Part shown: piece by piece, positions 62,884 to 64,000 of the stretch | Position numbering within the stretch: the first letter of the stretch is position 1 | How the letters are laid out: every line of letters begins with the position of its first letter | From: Paenibacillus kribbensis | GTDB taxonomy: Bacteria > Bacillota > Bacilli > Paenibacillales > Paenibacillaceae | DNA: 64,000 nucleotides | Assembly (NCBI RefSeq): GCF_002240415.1 | Contig: NZ_CP020028.1 | Location: 2,753,501-2,817,500 of the forward strand | Reading direction: 5' to 3' | Translations under genes and position numbers: made by a program | Notes under the pieces: generated by a model | Databases searched by the model: none | Told to the model about the DNA's origin: nothing | What the model saw: the letters and a program-made list of their open reading frames with translations, nothing else

Positions 62884-64000
62884 TTATTTTGGAGCAATTT
62901 CCCTGTAAATAAAATAGTCAAAATCAGCATGACGGCGGGTTCCACCCAAATCCTGAACGCAAACTCCGACAAAAGTTCCCGTGAACCGGAGCAGGTCAGA
63001 AGCTTCATCCGCTAGATGAAGGATATTGATTTTCACGCCAATCGACTGCCAATCTGAGCCGCCCAGGGCATAAAAAAAATGCAGGCAATCTCGGCACACC
63101 GCGGCCTTTAATCGAATTGGCCCCGAGCTTGGAAGTGACAGGTCTTGCGCAAGCAGCTCGTCGTAGTTGCCCCGGATCGTTTGTATAATCCCGAGGACTC
63201 TGCCCTGCTCCTCCACATGCGTGATTCTCAGATACACATAATCTTCCGTATCGTAATAAAGGATTAATCCTGTCATTTGCTGAAAGCTCTCAAGCGCAAA
63301 TACCCTTTTCTCTCGCTTAAGGTCAACCAGTTGGTATCCGGAGGGATACGGAGCGTACTCCATTGCAAACGCAGCGTGGATTCATCAAAATCATCCTTCT
63401 CCGGTTCAATCTCAAATGGATGAGCGGGAAGTAGCGGAGCCTTGACATGGACTGAAGGACTATTGCCCCCCCCTCAATACGCAACCAGCCATTATCGTCC
63501 CAGAAGCAGTGCTGCAATGCTGTTTCCCTGCCCAAAGTACATCGGAGTTCTGCCGTTGGTCTTCCACACAAGTGAGCCAAGTACCACTCCCCGTTTTGGG
63601 TTTCCACCAAGGATGCATGCCCTGCCTTTTGGAGAACCAGTTCCGAATGATCGCTGCTTGTCAGCATAGGGTTCAGCGGATCTTTCTCGCGCGGTATCTG
63701 TGTCTTGATAATCAGTTGTCCTAATCGGGTGCTTCCGGAGAGAATAATCAGGTCTTTGCTGCTCGTATCCTTGGTATAATCGATGTCCGACTCCAGCACT
63801 TGCTTCCAGGTAACCCGGCCGCTGGCCGCATCGGAATGATAAATGGTTTCTCCCAATGCATTGCTAACGGTAACACTCATACCGTATTTATCCCGGGCTG
63901 ACACAAAGTCTTGGTTTAATTCCAGGAGGTTAAACGGATCAAGATCGATAAGGATCACTCCTCTGAACGCTCCGTCTGAGCCGAGCAGCACTCTGCCGAC
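62884..64000 (-). pseudogene. Sensor ectodomain fused to a broken GH43 beta-xylosidase end
   Basis: From the window edge the minus strand reads GRVLLGSDGAFRGVILIDLD ... NALGETIYHSDAASG, an extracellular Cache-type sensor domain as in YesM-like kinases or related regulators. At about residue 110 it changes in frame to DPLNPMLTSSDHSELVLQKA then GHASLVETQNGEWYLAHL, the GH43 beta-xylosidase catalytic domain end. A run of eight G (63466-63473) shifts the frame; one G fewer restores IEGGNSPSVHVKAPLLPAHP. A second deletion joins YLRLRA to FQQMTGLILYY. The C-terminal GH43 sandwich then runs intact to 62884. The gene continues beyond the window. Confidence 0.75.

Overview
The window reads as chromosome of an endospore-forming Firmicute, most likely Paenibacillus or a close relative. 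The grounds are a TasA-type matrix protein beside a SinR homologue, a GerA-type germinant-receptor operon, several sugar ABC importers encoded without an ATPase, a LicT/BglP-type PTS unit, cre-like sites and strong AGGAGG ribosome sites. Almost all genes lie on the minus strand. No rRNA, tRNA or CRISPR array was seen.

Layout. 0-0.8 kb: end of tasA and sinR. 1-11.2 kb: one long amino-sugar/glycoside operon, read ROK repressor, AgaI/NagB-like deaminase, ROK kinase, GH4, GH3, then (after a cre-like site) two LplB/LplC-type permeases and an LplA-type lipoprotein. 11.2-18 kb: small regulator/target pairs: flavodoxin-like oxidoreductase with HxlR; a MerR regulator with a textbook 19-bp-spacer promoter ahead of a dehydrogenase and MFS gene; HsmA with a doubly operated promoter; PadR. 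18.2-29.6 kb: a LacI-controlled alpha-glucobiose operon (GH65 phosphorylase, binding protein, two permeases, a six-hairpin glycosidase, beta-phosphoglucomutase, GH13), in which phosphorolysis gives beta-glucose-1-phosphate that the mutase turns into glucose-6-phosphate.

29.8-43.5 kb is the most unusual stretch. Two operons headed by almost identical DeoR repressors arose by tandem duplication and then lost complementary genes. The left one keeps an aminotransferase and runs into an HpcH/HpaI aldolase and PhnD-PhnC-PhnE. The right one keeps a UgpB/A/E-like importer, a type I phosphodiesterase and an M20 peptidase. Relics of the missing genes remain in each copy. Together they look like a pathway for importing and dismantling an organophosphorus compound, perhaps one with an amide or amino group; that is inference.

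43.6-47.7 kb: germinant receptor genes in the order A, C, small D, B. 48-57.7 kb: accessory and decaying DNA with broken grpB, short-chain dehydrogenase, Eis-type acetyltransferase, GNAT and transposase genes, a WYL regulator with two small neighbours, a rifampin phosphotransferase (rph), a nitronate monooxygenase with its TetR regulator, and a second TetR gene whose start codon appears to be AUC. 57.8-60.9 kb: beta-glucoside PTS and LicT antiterminator, each behind its own RAT/terminator pair. 61-62.8 kb: GNAT-MarR facing a YczE/YitT-family membrane protein across twin operators. 62.9-64 kb: a broken fusion of a sensor ectodomain to the end of a GH43 beta-xylosidase.

A recurring theme is genes that keep one or both ends but have lost the middle.
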